From positions 124,001 to 188,000 of the forward strand of contig CAKSTI010000003.1 of NCBI GenBank assembly GCA_934500705.1: 64,000 nt of DNA, given 5' to 3'. Below the pieces are notes generated by a model. The model was not told the origin of the DNA. It made no database searches and saw only the letters and a program-made list of their open reading frames with translations. Position numbers and translations under genes: made by a program. Below, piece after piece: positions 16,861-25,116 of this stretch; within the stretch, counting starts at the first letter, position 1; each line of letters begins with the position of its first letter. The DNA is from an uncultured Clostridia bacterium (GTDB taxonomy: Bacteria; Bacillota; Clostridia; UMGS1810).

Positions 16861-17112
16861 ATGAACACAAGAGTAGCAGTAATTGCAATAATAGTGGAAA
16901 ATTCAGGCTCGGTCAGCAGCCTTAACAGTATTTTGCATGAGTACGGCGAATATATAATAGGCCGTATGGGAATACCGCACCGCAGCAAGGGGATTAATAT
17001 AATCAGCGTTGCGATAGACGCTCCGCAGGACGTTATAAACACCATTGCCGGGAAAGTGGGAAACCTTGACGGAATATCGGCAAAGACAGTATATTCAAAA
17101 GAACAAAATTAA
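16861..17112 (+). CDS. TM1266-type small regulator (iron-only hydrogenase system regulator family)
   Basis: An 83-residue protein with an ACT/NikR-like fold pattern: a beta strand TRVAVIAIIVE, the VSSLNSILHEYGEYIIGRMG helix-strand and the closing NIISVAIDA strand. This is the TM1266 family, often found with HydEFG and iron-only hydrogenase genes. None of those lie here; it is upstream of metNIQ but separated by that operon's own promoter. The ATG at 16861 is chosen for its CAGGAGG site. The named family role is itself inferred from gene neighbourhoods. Confidence 0.78.
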   Translation: MNTRVAVIAIIVENSGSVSSLNSILHEYGEYIIGRMGIPHRSKGINIISVAIDAPQDVINTIAGKVGNLDGISAKTVYSKEQN

Positions 17113-17175
17113 CCTATCAAATTGGTAGTTATTTTGTGAAATGTGCGATTTTATGCGAAAGACTCCTTCTAAAAA

Positions 17176-17204
17176 TTGACAAAAGTCAAATTTTCTGTTA
17201 CAAT
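17176..17204 (+). promoter_or_regulatory. promoter of metNIQ
   Basis: TTGACA at 17176-17181 and TACAAT at 17199-17204, spacer 17. Only 30 bases separate the -10 box from the metN start, so there is no room for a SAM riboswitch or T-box within this transcript. Confidence 0.75.
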
Positions 17205-17233
17205 ATACAGAAGTATAAGAAGGGGTTTTTCCT

Positions 17234-18223
17234 ATGATAGAGTTAAAGAAACTTAATAAGACTTTTAAGACAACAAACGGCAGTATCGTTGCTCTTGATG
17301 ATATAGACCTGACGATTAATGACGGCGAAATTTTCGGCATCATCGGTCTGTCCGGTGCAGGAAAGAGCACACTTGTAAGATGTATAAACCTTTTGGAGAG
17401 ACCGACCGCAGGCGAGGTTGTCATTGACGGCAAAAACCTTATGACGCTTACCTCACGTGAGCTGCTTAACGTGCGCCGTTCAATAGGAATGATATTCCAG
17501 GGATTTAATCTTTTGGAACAGCGCAGTATACTTAAAAACGTGTGCTTTCCGCTTGAAGTGGCAGACGTTAAAAAGGCGGACGCCGTAAAAAGAGCGAGGG
17601 AGCTTTTGGAGATGGTGGGTCTTTCGGAGCGTGAAAACGCATATCCGTCCCAGCTTTCCGGCGGGCAGAAACAGCGTGTGGCAATAGCGAGAGCGCTTGC
17701 CACAGAGCCGAAGTATCTGCTTTGCGACGAGGCTACGAGCGCACTTGACCCAAACACAACACAATCCATACTCCAACTTTTAAAGAAAATTAACAAGACC
17801 CTCGGTGTGACGATTGTGGTAATCACTCACGAAATGAAGGTTATAGACAGCATCTGTGACCGTGTTGCGGTCATAGATAACAGTAAAATTGCGGAACAGG
17901 GCAGAGTGAGCGACGTTTTCATAAATCCACGTTCTGCGATTGCCAAAGAGCTTATACTTCCGAGAGCGGTTGCAAACTTGGAAATAAGCGGCAAAAGGCG
18001 CATACGCATAATATTTGACGGTTCAAAGTCGTCAAAGCCCGTTATCTCCGAGCTTGTTCTGGCATCACAGGTTCCGGTCAACATTATGTATGCCGATACC
18101 AAGGACATAGACGGCGTTGCGTACGGACATATGATACTCGAATTGCCGGACAATCCGGGTGCGTCCGATAAAATTTTCAGCTGGCTCAATGCAAACGGCA
18201 TTGTTTACCGTGAGGAGGTGTAG
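17234..18223 (+). CDS. metN: methionine ABC transporter ATP-binding protein
   Basis: Cytosolic ATPase of the D/L-methionine importer. It has 329 residues. Walker A is GLSGAGKST near 37-45, the ABC signature is LSGGQKQRVAIARAL near 139-153, and Walker B is LLCDEATSALD near 162-172. The last 75 residues form the NIL domain that binds methionine and inhibits transport. The order N-I-Q and the NIL domain make the methionine assignment reliable. Its own promoter lies directly upstream. Confidence 0.95.
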   Translation: MIELKKLNKTFKTTNGSIVALDDIDLTINDGEIFGIIGLSGAGKSTLVRCINLLERPTAGEVVIDGKNLMTLTSRELLNVRRSIGMIFQGFNLLEQRSILKNVCFPLEVADVKKADAVKRARELLEMVGLSERENAYPSQLSGGQKQRVAIARALATEPKYLLCDEATSALDPNTTQSILQLLKKINKTLGVTIVVITHEMKVIDSICDRVAVIDNSKIAEQGRVSDVFINPRSAIAKELILPRAVANLEISGKRRIRIIFDGSKSSKPVISELVLASQVPVNIMYADTKDIDGVAYGHMILELPDNPGASDKIFSWLNANGIVYREEV

Positions 18224-18226
18224 GCC

Positions 18227-18904
18227 GTGTTTTCCGATATGTTTTATCAGCTTATGGATAAGGGGATTATTCAGCTTGGAATTTGGGAAACAATATATAT
18301 GACCTTAATTTCCACAGTTGTGTCGTATGTAATCGGTCTGCCGCTCGGTCTGATTTTGTGCGTCACCGACAAAGAGGGCATACACCCGGTTCCGTGGCTT
18401 AACAGAATTATAGGAATTGTTGTAAACATTTTCAGAAGTATACCGTTTATAATACTGATGGTTGCGGTTCTCCCTGCGGCAAAGATCATTGTAGGCACAA
18501 GCCTCGGAAACAAAGCGATGATAGTTACGCTTATAATTGCGGCGGCACCGTACGTTGCACGTATGGTTGAGTCCTCGGTAAAAGAAGTAAACAAAGGCGT
18601 TATCGAGGCGGCGCAGGCAATGGGAACGCCGTCGTTCAAGATTGTTTTCAAGGTTCTTATACCGGAGGCAAAACCTTCGCTAATAGTCGGCTCGGTAATA
18701 TCTATGGTTACAATTCTCGGCTATTCCGCAATGGCGGGAACGATAGGCGGTACGGGTCTTGGACAAATTGCCATCAGCTACGGCTATCAGCGTTACAAAG
18801 ACGACGTAATATGGGTTTGCGTTGTACTTACCATAATAATTGTCCAGATTATCCAGGAGGCGGGTATGCTTATTGCACGCAAAACGGATAAGAGGATAAA
18901 ATAA
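18227..18904 (+). CDS. metI: methionine ABC transporter permease
   Basis: Inner-membrane permease of 225 residues with about five transmembrane helices. The cytoplasmic coupling loop that docks on MetN is visible as EAAQAMGTPSFKIVFKVLIP near residues 125-144. The GTG start follows GAGGAGGTG, part of the metN end. The gene begins three bases after metN and is followed by metQ. Confidence 0.94.
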   Translation: MFSDMFYQLMDKGIIQLGIWETIYMTLISTVVSYVIGLPLGLILCVTDKEGIHPVPWLNRIIGIVVNIFRSIPFIILMVAVLPAAKIIVGTSLGNKAMIVTLIIAAAPYVARMVESSVKEVNKGVIEAAQAMGTPSFKIVFKVLIPEAKPSLIVGSVISMVTILGYSAMAGTIGGTGLGQIAISYGYQRYKDDVIWVCVVLTIIIVQIIQEAGMLIARKTDKRIK

Positions 18905-18924
18905 AAAGCAGAGGAGTTTTTAAA

Positions 18925-19776
18925 ATGAAAAAAATTGTATCACTGGCATTGGCACTCACACTTGCGCTTTCTGCATTTATGTTTGCAGGCTGCTCAAAGA
19001 AAGATGAAACCAAAAGTTCAGGCGGCACATCCGACGACAAGACAATAACAGTCGGCGCAAGTTCAACGCCTCACGCAGAGATTTTAGAGCAGATAAAAGA
19101 CGAACTCAAAAAAGACGGTTACACGCTTAAAATCGTCGTTTACGATGATTACGTGCTCCCCAACAAGGCTCTTGCCGACGGCACGATTGATGCTAACTAC
19201 TTCCAGCACAAGCCGTACCTTGACTCGTTTAACAAGGAAAACGGAACAGACCTTGTTTCCGCAGCCGCAATTCACTATGAGCCGTTCGGTATCTACGGAA
19301 ACGGTGTTTCCGACCTCAAAACTCTCAAAGAGGGCGCAACCATAATCATTCCGGCTGACGACAGCAACGAAACACGTGCATTGCTCCTTCTCCAACAGGA
19401 AGGCATAATCAAACTCCCCGATGGTGCAAACGCACACGACGGTGTAACAACTCTTGATATTGTCGATGACGGCGGATATAAAATCCAGGCTGTTCAGGCA
19501 GATACCGTTGCAGCACAGCTCGGCAACAGCGATGAGGGTACAATAGCTGTAATTAACGGCAACTACGCAATTCAGGCAGGACTTAAAATAGCCGATGCAC
19601 TCGCTACCGAGGATGCAAAGGGAGATGCCGCACAGACTTATGCAAACATCGTTGCGGTTAAGAAAGAAAACGAAAATTCGGCTAAAACAAAGGCTCTTGT
19701 AAATGCACTTAAAACCGATGCGGTTAAAGAGTATATTGAAAAGACATTCAACGGTGCAGTTGTAGCTATTTATTAA
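18925..19776 (+). CDS. metQ: methionine-binding lipoprotein
   Basis: Extracytoplasmic methionine receptor anchored by lipid. The 283-residue precursor has a signal peptide with the lipobox FAGC near residues 20-23 and then a Ser/Lys-rich linker. The NlpA/MetQ fold begins KTITVGASSTPHAEILEQI; YFQHKPYLDSFN near 93-104 and the QLGNSDEGTIAVINGNYA strand are further MetQ landmarks. It closes the metNIQ operon. Confidence 0.94.
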   Translation: MKKIVSLALALTLALSAFMFAGCSKKDETKSSGGTSDDKTITVGASSTPHAEILEQIKDELKKDGYTLKIVVYDDYVLPNKALADGTIDANYFQHKPYLDSFNKENGTDLVSAAAIHYEPFGIYGNGVSDLKTLKEGATIIIPADDSNETRALLLLQQEGIIKLPDGANAHDGVTTLDIVDDGGYKIQAVQADTVAAQLGNSDEGTIAVINGNYAIQAGLKIADALATEDAKGDAAQTYANIVAVKKENENSAKTKALVNALKTDAVKEYIEKTFNGAVVAIY

Positions 19777-19785
19777 TAATTATGC

Positions 19786-19811
19786 AGGGTGTCGGTTTCC
19801 CGGCACCCTTT
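19786..19811 (+). terminator. terminator after metNIQ
   Basis: AGGGTGTCGG / CCGGCACCCT stem with a four-base loop and a short T-run; moderately strong. Confidence 0.65.
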
Positions 19812-19847
19812 AACATTGCACATACAGCGGATTTTGGAGGTACATAA

Positions 19848-20714
19848 GTGTTATATTTGTTAATTGCCGTTTTCGCCGGCTCGTGTAAAGGCTTTTGCGG
19901 TAAAAAAATCAGCGGCTCCGTAACGGGAATATACGACAGCATTGCAATGAGTGTTATAAGAATGTTTTTTTGCTGTGTAATAGGTTTTAGTGTTGCCGCT
20001 ATGCAGGGCGGTTCGTTTTCGATTACCCCTGTAAAGGGAGGAATATATTTGCTCTCCGGCATTTCAATGGCAGTCTTTCTTATTTCGTGGCTGCTCGCAG
20101 TGAGGGGCGGTGCTTTTATGCTTATAAATGCCTTTACGACAGCATCGTTTCTTGTGACGACGATTTTCGGCTTTGCGGTTTTTAAAGAGCGCATAACGCT
20201 CAAACAGATAGTCGGTATGCTGTTTATTGTGGCGGCAATTATTTTGCTTATAAAGTATAATAACCGTATTAAGGCTAAGATGAGCGTTAAGGATTTTCTT
20301 ATGCTGCTTGTGGTTCTTGTGTCGCAGGGACTCACAAATGTATCACAAAAAATGTTTACCGCTTGGGTTCCGGACGGCAGTAATGCGGTGTTTAACTTTT
20401 ACACGTTTTTGATTACTTTTGTTTTGCTCGCAGTTTGGTATGCGTGTATGTCAGTCAAAAATGCCGGACCGCAGTTCAAACTCAAAAGTACTGTTGGATA
20501 TATCGCAGTTATGGCGGTTATGCTGTTTTTGAACTCTTATTTTCTCACAGCGGCAACCAAGCATATGCCGTCAGTCGTTTTGTATCCTCTGAGCAGTGTG
20601 CTTTCGCTCACGGCGGCAACAGTTATGGCGGCGGTGTTTTTTAAAGAAAAAATAACCAAAACCAGTGCCGCAGGAATACTGTGCACCTTTGTGTCGGTAA
20701 TGCTTACAAGGTAG
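19848..20714 (+). CDS. EamA/DMT-superfamily transporter
   Basis: A 288-residue membrane protein with about ten hydrophobic helices in two homologous halves, as in drug/metabolite transporters. Each half ends in the family-like VFKERITLKQIVG near 113-125 and FFKEKITKTSAAG near 262-274, the usual loop before the last helix of an EamA repeat. The start is GTG with GGAGGT upstream. The substrate cannot be predicted. It follows the met operon terminator by only 37 bases. Confidence 0.82.
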   Translation: MLYLLIAVFAGSCKGFCGKKISGSVTGIYDSIAMSVIRMFFCCVIGFSVAAMQGGSFSITPVKGGIYLLSGISMAVFLISWLLAVRGGAFMLINAFTTASFLVTTIFGFAVFKERITLKQIVGMLFIVAAIILLIKYNNRIKAKMSVKDFLMLLVVLVSQGLTNVSQKMFTAWVPDGSNAVFNFYTFLITFVLLAVWYACMSVKNAGPQFKLKSTVGYIAVMAVMLFLNSYFLTAATKHMPSVVLYPLSSVLSLTAATVMAAVFFKEKITKTSAAGILCTFVSVMLTR

Positions 20715-20726
20715 CAAAAAATGGTG

Positions 20727-20755
20727 TTGATTTTATAAGAATGTTATGGTACAAT
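20727..20755 (+). promoter_or_regulatory. promoter of the lemA-htpX pair
   Basis: TTGATT at 20727-20732 and TACAAT at 20750-20755, spacer 17, 38 bases before the LemA start. Confidence 0.65.
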
Positions 20756-20793
20756 AACGTTGATTTCTTTAATAAATTCAAGGAGTGGTTAGT

Positions 20794-21339
20794 GTGAAAA
20801 TTGTCATAATATTAGCGGTTGTTGCTGTCATTTATGCAATATATGCCTACAACAGTCTGATTACGCTCAAAAACAAAGCTGACAACGGTTTTCATCAAAT
20901 TGAAACGCAACTTCAAAGACGCTATGACCTGATACCCAATTTGGTTGAAACGGTCAAGGGATACGCAAAGCACGAGAGCGATCTTTTGGAAAAAATCACA
21001 GCTCAGCGTGCCGATATGGCGTCGGCAAATTCGGTGGGGGAGAAGGCAGAGGCCGATAACGCAATTTCCGGGACTCTCAAATCGCTTTTTGCCGTTGCGG
21101 AAAATTACCCCGATCTCAAAGCAAATCAGAATTTTAAGGAATTGCAAATAGAGCTTACCAATACGGAAAACAAAATTTCATTTGCCCGCCAGTTCTATAA
21201 TGACACCGTGGCGGCGTTTAATACTGCAATAGAGGTATTCCCCAAAAATATCGTTGCAGGTATGATGCACTTTACTGCCAAAGAGTATTTCAAAACAGAT
21301 AATCCCGAAACGGCAAATCCGCCGAAAGTGAGTTTTTAA
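20794..21339 (+). CDS. LemA family membrane protein
   Basis: A 181-residue LemA family protein. One N-terminal membrane segment (IVIILAVVAVIYAIYAY) is followed by the helical domain. The segment YNSLITLKNKADNGFHQIET, then QLQRRYDLIPNLVETVKGYA, is the family hallmark, and FPKNIVAGMMHF sits near the end. The GTG at 20794 is preferred; the earlier in-frame GTG overlaps the AAGGAG ribosome site. It is immediately followed by an HtpX-like protease, a pairing common in bacteria. Molecular function is unknown. Confidence 0.9.
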   Translation: MKIVIILAVVAVIYAIYAYNSLITLKNKADNGFHQIETQLQRRYDLIPNLVETVKGYAKHESDLLEKITAQRADMASANSVGEKAEADNAISGTLKSLFAVAENYPDLKANQNFKELQIELTNTENKISFARQFYNDTVAAFNTAIEVFPKNIVAGMMHFTAKEYFKTDNPETANPPKVSF

Positions 21340-21341
21340 AT

Positions 21342-22235
21342 ATGTTTAAAAGTATCAGGAAAAATAAATTAAAAACGGCTCTTATCGTTGCGGCGATATT
21401 TGCACTCCTCACGGCGGTCGTGTATTACATCAGTTACGCTCTGGGTTACGGTGAATATGCCGTTGTCATTGCCGTGTCATTTTCTCTTATCACGTCGATT
21501 GCTTCATATTGGAACAGCGATAAAATCGTCATTGCTATGAACCACGCACACCCTGCCGATGAGCAGCAACAGAGGTATCTCATAAATGCTCTTGAAGGGG
21601 TTTGCATTGCCGCAGGAATAGATGTGCCCAAACTCTACGTTATGGATGACCCGTCGCCGAACGCATTTGCCACGGGCAGAAGTCCAAAACACTCGGCCGT
21701 GTGCGTAACAACGGGACTCCTTTCAACGCTTGATTATTATCAGCTTGAAGGCGTTTTGGCACACGAGGTTTCGCATATTAAGAATTATGACATTCTCCTT
21801 TCGACCGTTGCATCGGTAATGATTGGCGCCGTAATTATGATTTCAGATATTTGGAGCCGCTCCTTTTGGTACGGTTCAAGACGGCGCAATTCCGACAATG
21901 AAAAGGGCAGTGCCAATGCAATTATGATGATTGTGGGGCTTGTGTTTATCATTTTAGCCCCGGTTGCAGGGCAGTTGATGCGGCTGGCGCTCAGCCGTAA
22001 CCGTGAGTATTTGGCAGATGCCACGGCTGTTCAGCTCACACGAAATCCCGAAGGACTTGCCACGGCGCTTGAAGTAATAGGCGGGATAAATGAACCGGTA
22101 CGGTGTGCAAGCACGGCGACGGCAAATATGTATATTTCCGACCCGATACTTGCGGCAAACGGACGTACTTCGAACTTGTTTGCAACACACCCGCCGATAC
22201 AAAAACGCATAGATGCCATAAGAAACCTTGAATAA
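21342..22235 (+). CDS. htpX: HtpX-like M48 family zinc metalloprotease
   Basis: Membrane protease of 297 residues thought to degrade damaged membrane proteins. Two N-terminal helices (about 12-32 and 40-56) precede the zinc site HEVSH at 141-145, and a second pair of helices follows. The third ligand is likely the glutamate in SRNREYLADATAV near residue 222. The gene starts two bases after lemA. The assignment to HtpX rests on the topology plus HExxH; a closely related M48 subgroup is possible. Confidence 0.9.
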   Translation: MFKSIRKNKLKTALIVAAIFALLTAVVYYISYALGYGEYAVVIAVSFSLITSIASYWNSDKIVIAMNHAHPADEQQQRYLINALEGVCIAAGIDVPKLYVMDDPSPNAFATGRSPKHSAVCVTTGLLSTLDYYQLEGVLAHEVSHIKNYDILLSTVASVMIGAVIMISDIWSRSFWYGSRRRNSDNEKGSANAIMMIVGLVFIILAPVAGQLMRLALSRNREYLADATAVQLTRNPEGLATALEVIGGINEPVRCASTATANMYISDPILAANGRTSNLFATHPPIQKRIDAIRNLE

Positions 22236-22249
22236 TTAAATTGATTTGC

Positions 22250-22297
22250 AAACCGCCCTTCAAAGCCGGAATTTTACTCTGACTTTAAAGGGCGGTT
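22250..22297 (+). terminator. terminator after lemA-htpX
   Basis: AAACCGCCCTTCAAAG pairs with CTTTAAAGGGCGGTTTT across a loop of about 14 bases, ending in Ts. Confidence 0.85.
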
Positions 22298-22303
22298 TTT
22301 GCT

Positions 22304-22489
22304 TTACTTTGTTTGTAAATATTGTACCGTTTCATCAAGGCTCTCCACGCAGCAACCTTTGCTCTCGTAATATTATAGTCTATTATCAACTGCCTAATCA
22401 ATCGCTCTGTTGACACGCTCGATGATTTCCCTGTAATTTTTAGTAATGTAATTTTGAAGGTCTATAACGACCAATGCGCTGTCTTTCAT
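22304..22489 (-). pseudogene. relic of an isochorismatase-family hydrolase gene
   Basis: Below an intact GGAGGA ribosome site, the ATG at 22489 opens a 31-codon reading with the isochorismatase-like start ALVVIDLQNYITKNY. It stops at TAG (22394-22396), where the family often has a tryptophan, then runs on in the same frame (AVDNRL), stops again at TAA, and continues for 22 codons ending DETVQYLQTK and a TAA at 22304. No catalytic cysteine region remains, so most of a roughly 180-residue gene has been lost. The N-terminal assignment is fairly good; the C-terminal piece is less certain. Confidence 0.65.
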
Positions 22490-22631
22490 TATGTATTCCT
22501 CCGTATTATAGGTTATTGGTGGTTGCACTTTTTGGTTTCATCAATTAACCCAACTAAAACATTTTTTAATCAATAGCTTATTGGTATAATCTCCTTATGG
22601 TGTTATTGTTTTTCGCAATTCAATTATACCC

Positions 22632-22673
22632 AAAAATGAGGACTTTTGCAATTTGCAATCGTCCTCATTTTTC
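22632..22673 (-). terminator. bidirectional terminator between the pseudogene and the GH78-like gene
   Basis: AAAAATGAGGAC / GTCCTCATTTTT stem with a 17-base loop. It has a T-run in both orientations and most likely ends the minus-strand glycosidase transcript. The stretch 22490-22631 shows no gene. Confidence 0.75.
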
Positions 22674-22679
22674 TCTTTT

Positions 22680-22710
22680 GGGGCTTTTGTTTTGCTACAG
22701 CCCCTTTTTT
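22680..22710 (+). terminator. second hairpin next to the GH78-like stop codon
   Basis: GGGGCT / AGCCCC with a 13-base loop followed by six Ts on the plus strand. No obvious plus-strand gene needs it; it may protect the glycosidase gene from antisense reads. Confidence 0.5.
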
Positions 22711-22711
22711 G

Positions 22712-24976
22712 TTAAACGGTTTCTGCTGTGTAACCGTCCGGTATGTCAACGCACCTCTTTGTTCCGTCATTTGTAACGTGAAGTGTGCCGCTTTCCAGTC
22801 CGATTGTGATGTCGCATTTTTCGTTATAATAATTTTCTGTCATAACTATCTTTTTGTTTGCCTCGTCTATTTCCCAAATGCCGCACAGAGCCTTTATAAT
22901 CAGCACTCCGGCAACGGAGGAAAGACCGTGGTTACAGCTTGCGACAGGCTCGTCGTGCTCCCACAGGGTCATAGTCTGCTCTGCCATATGTCCGTAAAGC
23001 TCCTTGACTTCGTCTATCAGCCTGTCGTAGTCCTTGATTTTGAGCAGGAACATCATTCTCAGCGTGTAGCCGATGAACACTGACGCATACGCCACTTCGG
23101 GCATTTCTCCTTTGAGTTTTCTGCGGTAGCCGAGGTTGTTTAACAGGTTGTCATAAAATACGGCAAATTCCTCACTTCCAAAGTCCGCAACACCGCAGAA
23201 TGCCGCATAATACTGGCACGCCTCGGAGGTGTTTGGCATATTTGTGTATTTCCCGTTTTCAAGCAGTGCGCCGTCGCAGAAGTATTTTCCGTCAAATGAT
23301 TTTTGAATGATTGTTTTCTTTATTCTTTCGGCTTTTGCCGTGCACTCTCCGTCGCCGTAAATTCTGCCCATTGCCTGCAAAACAGCATAGTAGAGCATAT
23401 TTGTGGGGTAGCTTACGTCTGCCTCCTCCACAAAGTCATTTGCATCCGACCACTCAATAAAGTTCCAGCCGTTGCATCTTTCAAGCAAGCCGTCCCCGTT
23501 TTCCAGATTGCTTAAATAGCTCAGAAAATCGTAACAGTAGTTTTTAAAGTAATCCTTGTTATCCGCTTTGCGCTTTAAATACCCTTCAAACTCCAAAATG
23601 TACCACATAATCCATTGCATTATAACTCCGTTGTTCTCACCGGGATAGCACATAGGCAAAAGGGCAGTGTCCATATCGGGAATGTCCTTTGCCATAATAA
23701 AGTTTTTAAGGAACGGCTCCTCCGCACTTGCGCCGCCGGCAAAAATCTGCTCCGCCTGTGAGGTAAAGTAGCTGTCGCACAGCCAGCCGGCACGCTCTCT
23801 GCCGGGGCAGTCCATAAAGCAGTCAACAGTGTTCTGGCAAAACGTAGCCTTTGCCGCATCGAATATCCTTAAAAGCTCACCGTCAGCGCAGGTAAACTTT
23901 GTGTTCTCCGTCAGCGGATATTCGTACTTTCTCACACCTATGCGTCCGACGCTTACCTTGCCTTTGCGCACAAGCACGGACAAATACCTGAAAGAGTATG
24001 CCTCAAAACTTTGCAGTCTGTATGGCTTTTCACTCTTTTTAAGCGTGTACTTTACAATGTTTTGCGTGTCCACGTTGTCAATTCTGCTGTCGGGCATACC
24101 GTCTTTGAGCGTTTCCGAAAATATGAGGTAAACCTCGCTGTCCTCCTCGGCTACGATGTCGGACAGGATAAACCCTGCGTAAATTCGCTCAAAATCGTAT
24201 GTCGTGTATCTGTTGCAGTCCAAATTTGTGAGATTGTCAGGGAAGTATCTGCCGTATATTTCGTGCATTATTTTGCTTTTAATCTCGTCCTCCGGATAGC
24301 CGACTATTCCGCAGTTTAGGTTAGAAACGTGGCGCTTTGCACCCATCTTGAAGTCGTCTTTTTTTCTGAACCTTCCGTGTCTTAAAACTTTTCCGCACTC
24401 AACCGTGTCAAACGTCGGGTTTGCAAATGAGCGTGGAATTAGCTGTTCATCATATGTATATGTGTTTAGCGGCTCACCCTCAAAATCCACACTCTGCCAG
24501 TTTGTCACAGGGTCGGCGTTGTCCAAATTCCACACCTCGTTAAATGCCCTCTGATAGCTGTAACGGTATGCCTTTCTCTCACGGAGTCCGTCCAATGATA
24601 TTGCCTTAAAGTTGCTGCCGGTGCTGCAAATAGGTATTCCGTCCTCAAAGACTTCCGCTTGCAGAAACGACTTGATGTTCATCGTGTAAAATGACGGGCA
24701 GTTGTAGCCGGCAAGGCATACACAGAGCGTGTTTTCGCCCTCGGACGCATCGAGTTCAATATCGTCATATCTCAAATATCCGTGCGGCGCTCTTGCCGGG
24801 CCGTAAAACACAAATTCACCGTTCAGCCAAATGCTGTAAAGCGTCGCTCCCGTTATTCTGAGCAAATACTTTTTGCCTGCATCGGCGCTGAATACGCACT
24901 TAAATCCTGCCTGAAAGTTTACGCTTTCACGCCTGTTTTTTATAAAAATCGGCTTTGCATTTACAAATGGTTGCAT
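22712..24976 (-). CDS. GH78-like alpha-L-rhamnosidase family glycosidase
   Basis: A 754-residue protein without a signal peptide, therefore cytosolic. N-terminal beta-sandwich modules (LRITGATLYSIWLNGEFV and a lectin-like fold) precede an (alpha/alpha)6 barrel. The barrel begins with FMDCPGRERAGWLCDSYF near residues 388-405, the equivalent of the GH78 motif that carries an acidic active-site residue. A small beta domain closes the protein. It is annotated by family resemblance; rhamnose specificity is not shown, and motif divergence leaves other six-hairpin activities open. It diverges from the GH63-like gene and shares its symmetrical promoter region. The start is preceded by AAGGAGG. Confidence 0.8.
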   Translation of the reverse strand: MQPFVNAKPIFIKNRRESVNFQAGFKCVFSADAGKKYLLRITGATLYSIWLNGEFVFYGPARAPHGYLRYDDIELDASEGENTLCVCLAGYNCPSFYTMNIKSFLQAEVFEDGIPICSTGSNFKAISLDGLRERKAYRYSYQRAFNEVWNLDNADPVTNWQSVDFEGEPLNTYTYDEQLIPRSFANPTFDTVECGKVLRHGRFRKKDDFKMGAKRHVSNLNCGIVGYPEDEIKSKIMHEIYGRYFPDNLTNLDCNRYTTYDFERIYAGFILSDIVAEEDSEVYLIFSETLKDGMPDSRIDNVDTQNIVKYTLKKSEKPYRLQSFEAYSFRYLSVLVRKGKVSVGRIGVRKYEYPLTENTKFTCADGELLRIFDAAKATFCQNTVDCFMDCPGRERAGWLCDSYFTSQAEQIFAGGASAEEPFLKNFIMAKDIPDMDTALLPMCYPGENNGVIMQWIMWYILEFEGYLKRKADNKDYFKNYCYDFLSYLSNLENGDGLLERCNGWNFIEWSDANDFVEEADVSYPTNMLYYAVLQAMGRIYGDGECTAKAERIKKTIIQKSFDGKYFCDGALLENGKYTNMPNTSEACQYYAAFCGVADFGSEEFAVFYDNLLNNLGYRRKLKGEMPEVAYASVFIGYTLRMMFLLKIKDYDRLIDEVKELYGHMAEQTMTLWEHDEPVASCNHGLSSVAGVLIIKALCGIWEIDEANKKIVMTENYYNEKCDITIGLESGTLHVTNDGTKRCVDIPDGYTAETV

Positions 24977-25005
24977 AGTTGACCTCCTTACTGTTATATA
25001 GTTTA

Positions 25006-25034
25006 ATTATAGATAGAGTAAAAAAGTTTGTAAA
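25006..25034 (-). promoter_or_regulatory. promoter of the GH78-like gene
   Basis: On the minus strand TTTACA (25034-25029) and TATAAT (25011-25006) with a 17-base spacer. Confidence 0.7.
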
Positions 25035-25073
25035 GGGTTAATTTTTGTAACCTGCAAAAAATACCCCTTTACT
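25030..25073. promoter_or_regulatory. symmetrical operator-like repeat covering both divergent promoters
   Basis: An inverted repeat with 18-base arms, GTAAAGGGTTAATTTTTG and CAAAAAATACCCCTTTAC, matches at 16 of 18 positions around an 8-base centre. The tip of each arm contains the -35 element of the promoter facing outward, so one regulator bound here could control both glycosidase genes. The binding protein is unknown. Confidence 0.6.
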
Positions 25074-25097
25074 TCAAACCGATGCTATGATATAATC
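25069..25097 (+). promoter_or_regulatory. promoter of the GH63/trehalase-like gene
   Basis: TTTACT at 25069-25074 and TATAAT at 25092-25097, spacer 17, 20 bases before the start codon. Confidence 0.7.
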
Positions 25098-25116
25098 CAC
25101 TAAGAGGTGGAATATT

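Noticed and set aside
17113..17233. Possible SAM riboswitch or T-box in front of metNIQ
   Set aside because: The predicted promoter -10 ends only 30 bases before metN, leaving no space for either element, and no conserved motif was seen upstream.
18271..18651. Minus-strand reading opposite metI
   Set aside because: The hydrophobic pattern is only the complement of the permease helices.
22646..23083. Plus-strand reading opposite the GH78-like 3' end
   Set aside because: Begins inside a terminator hairpin and is antisense to the glycosidase.
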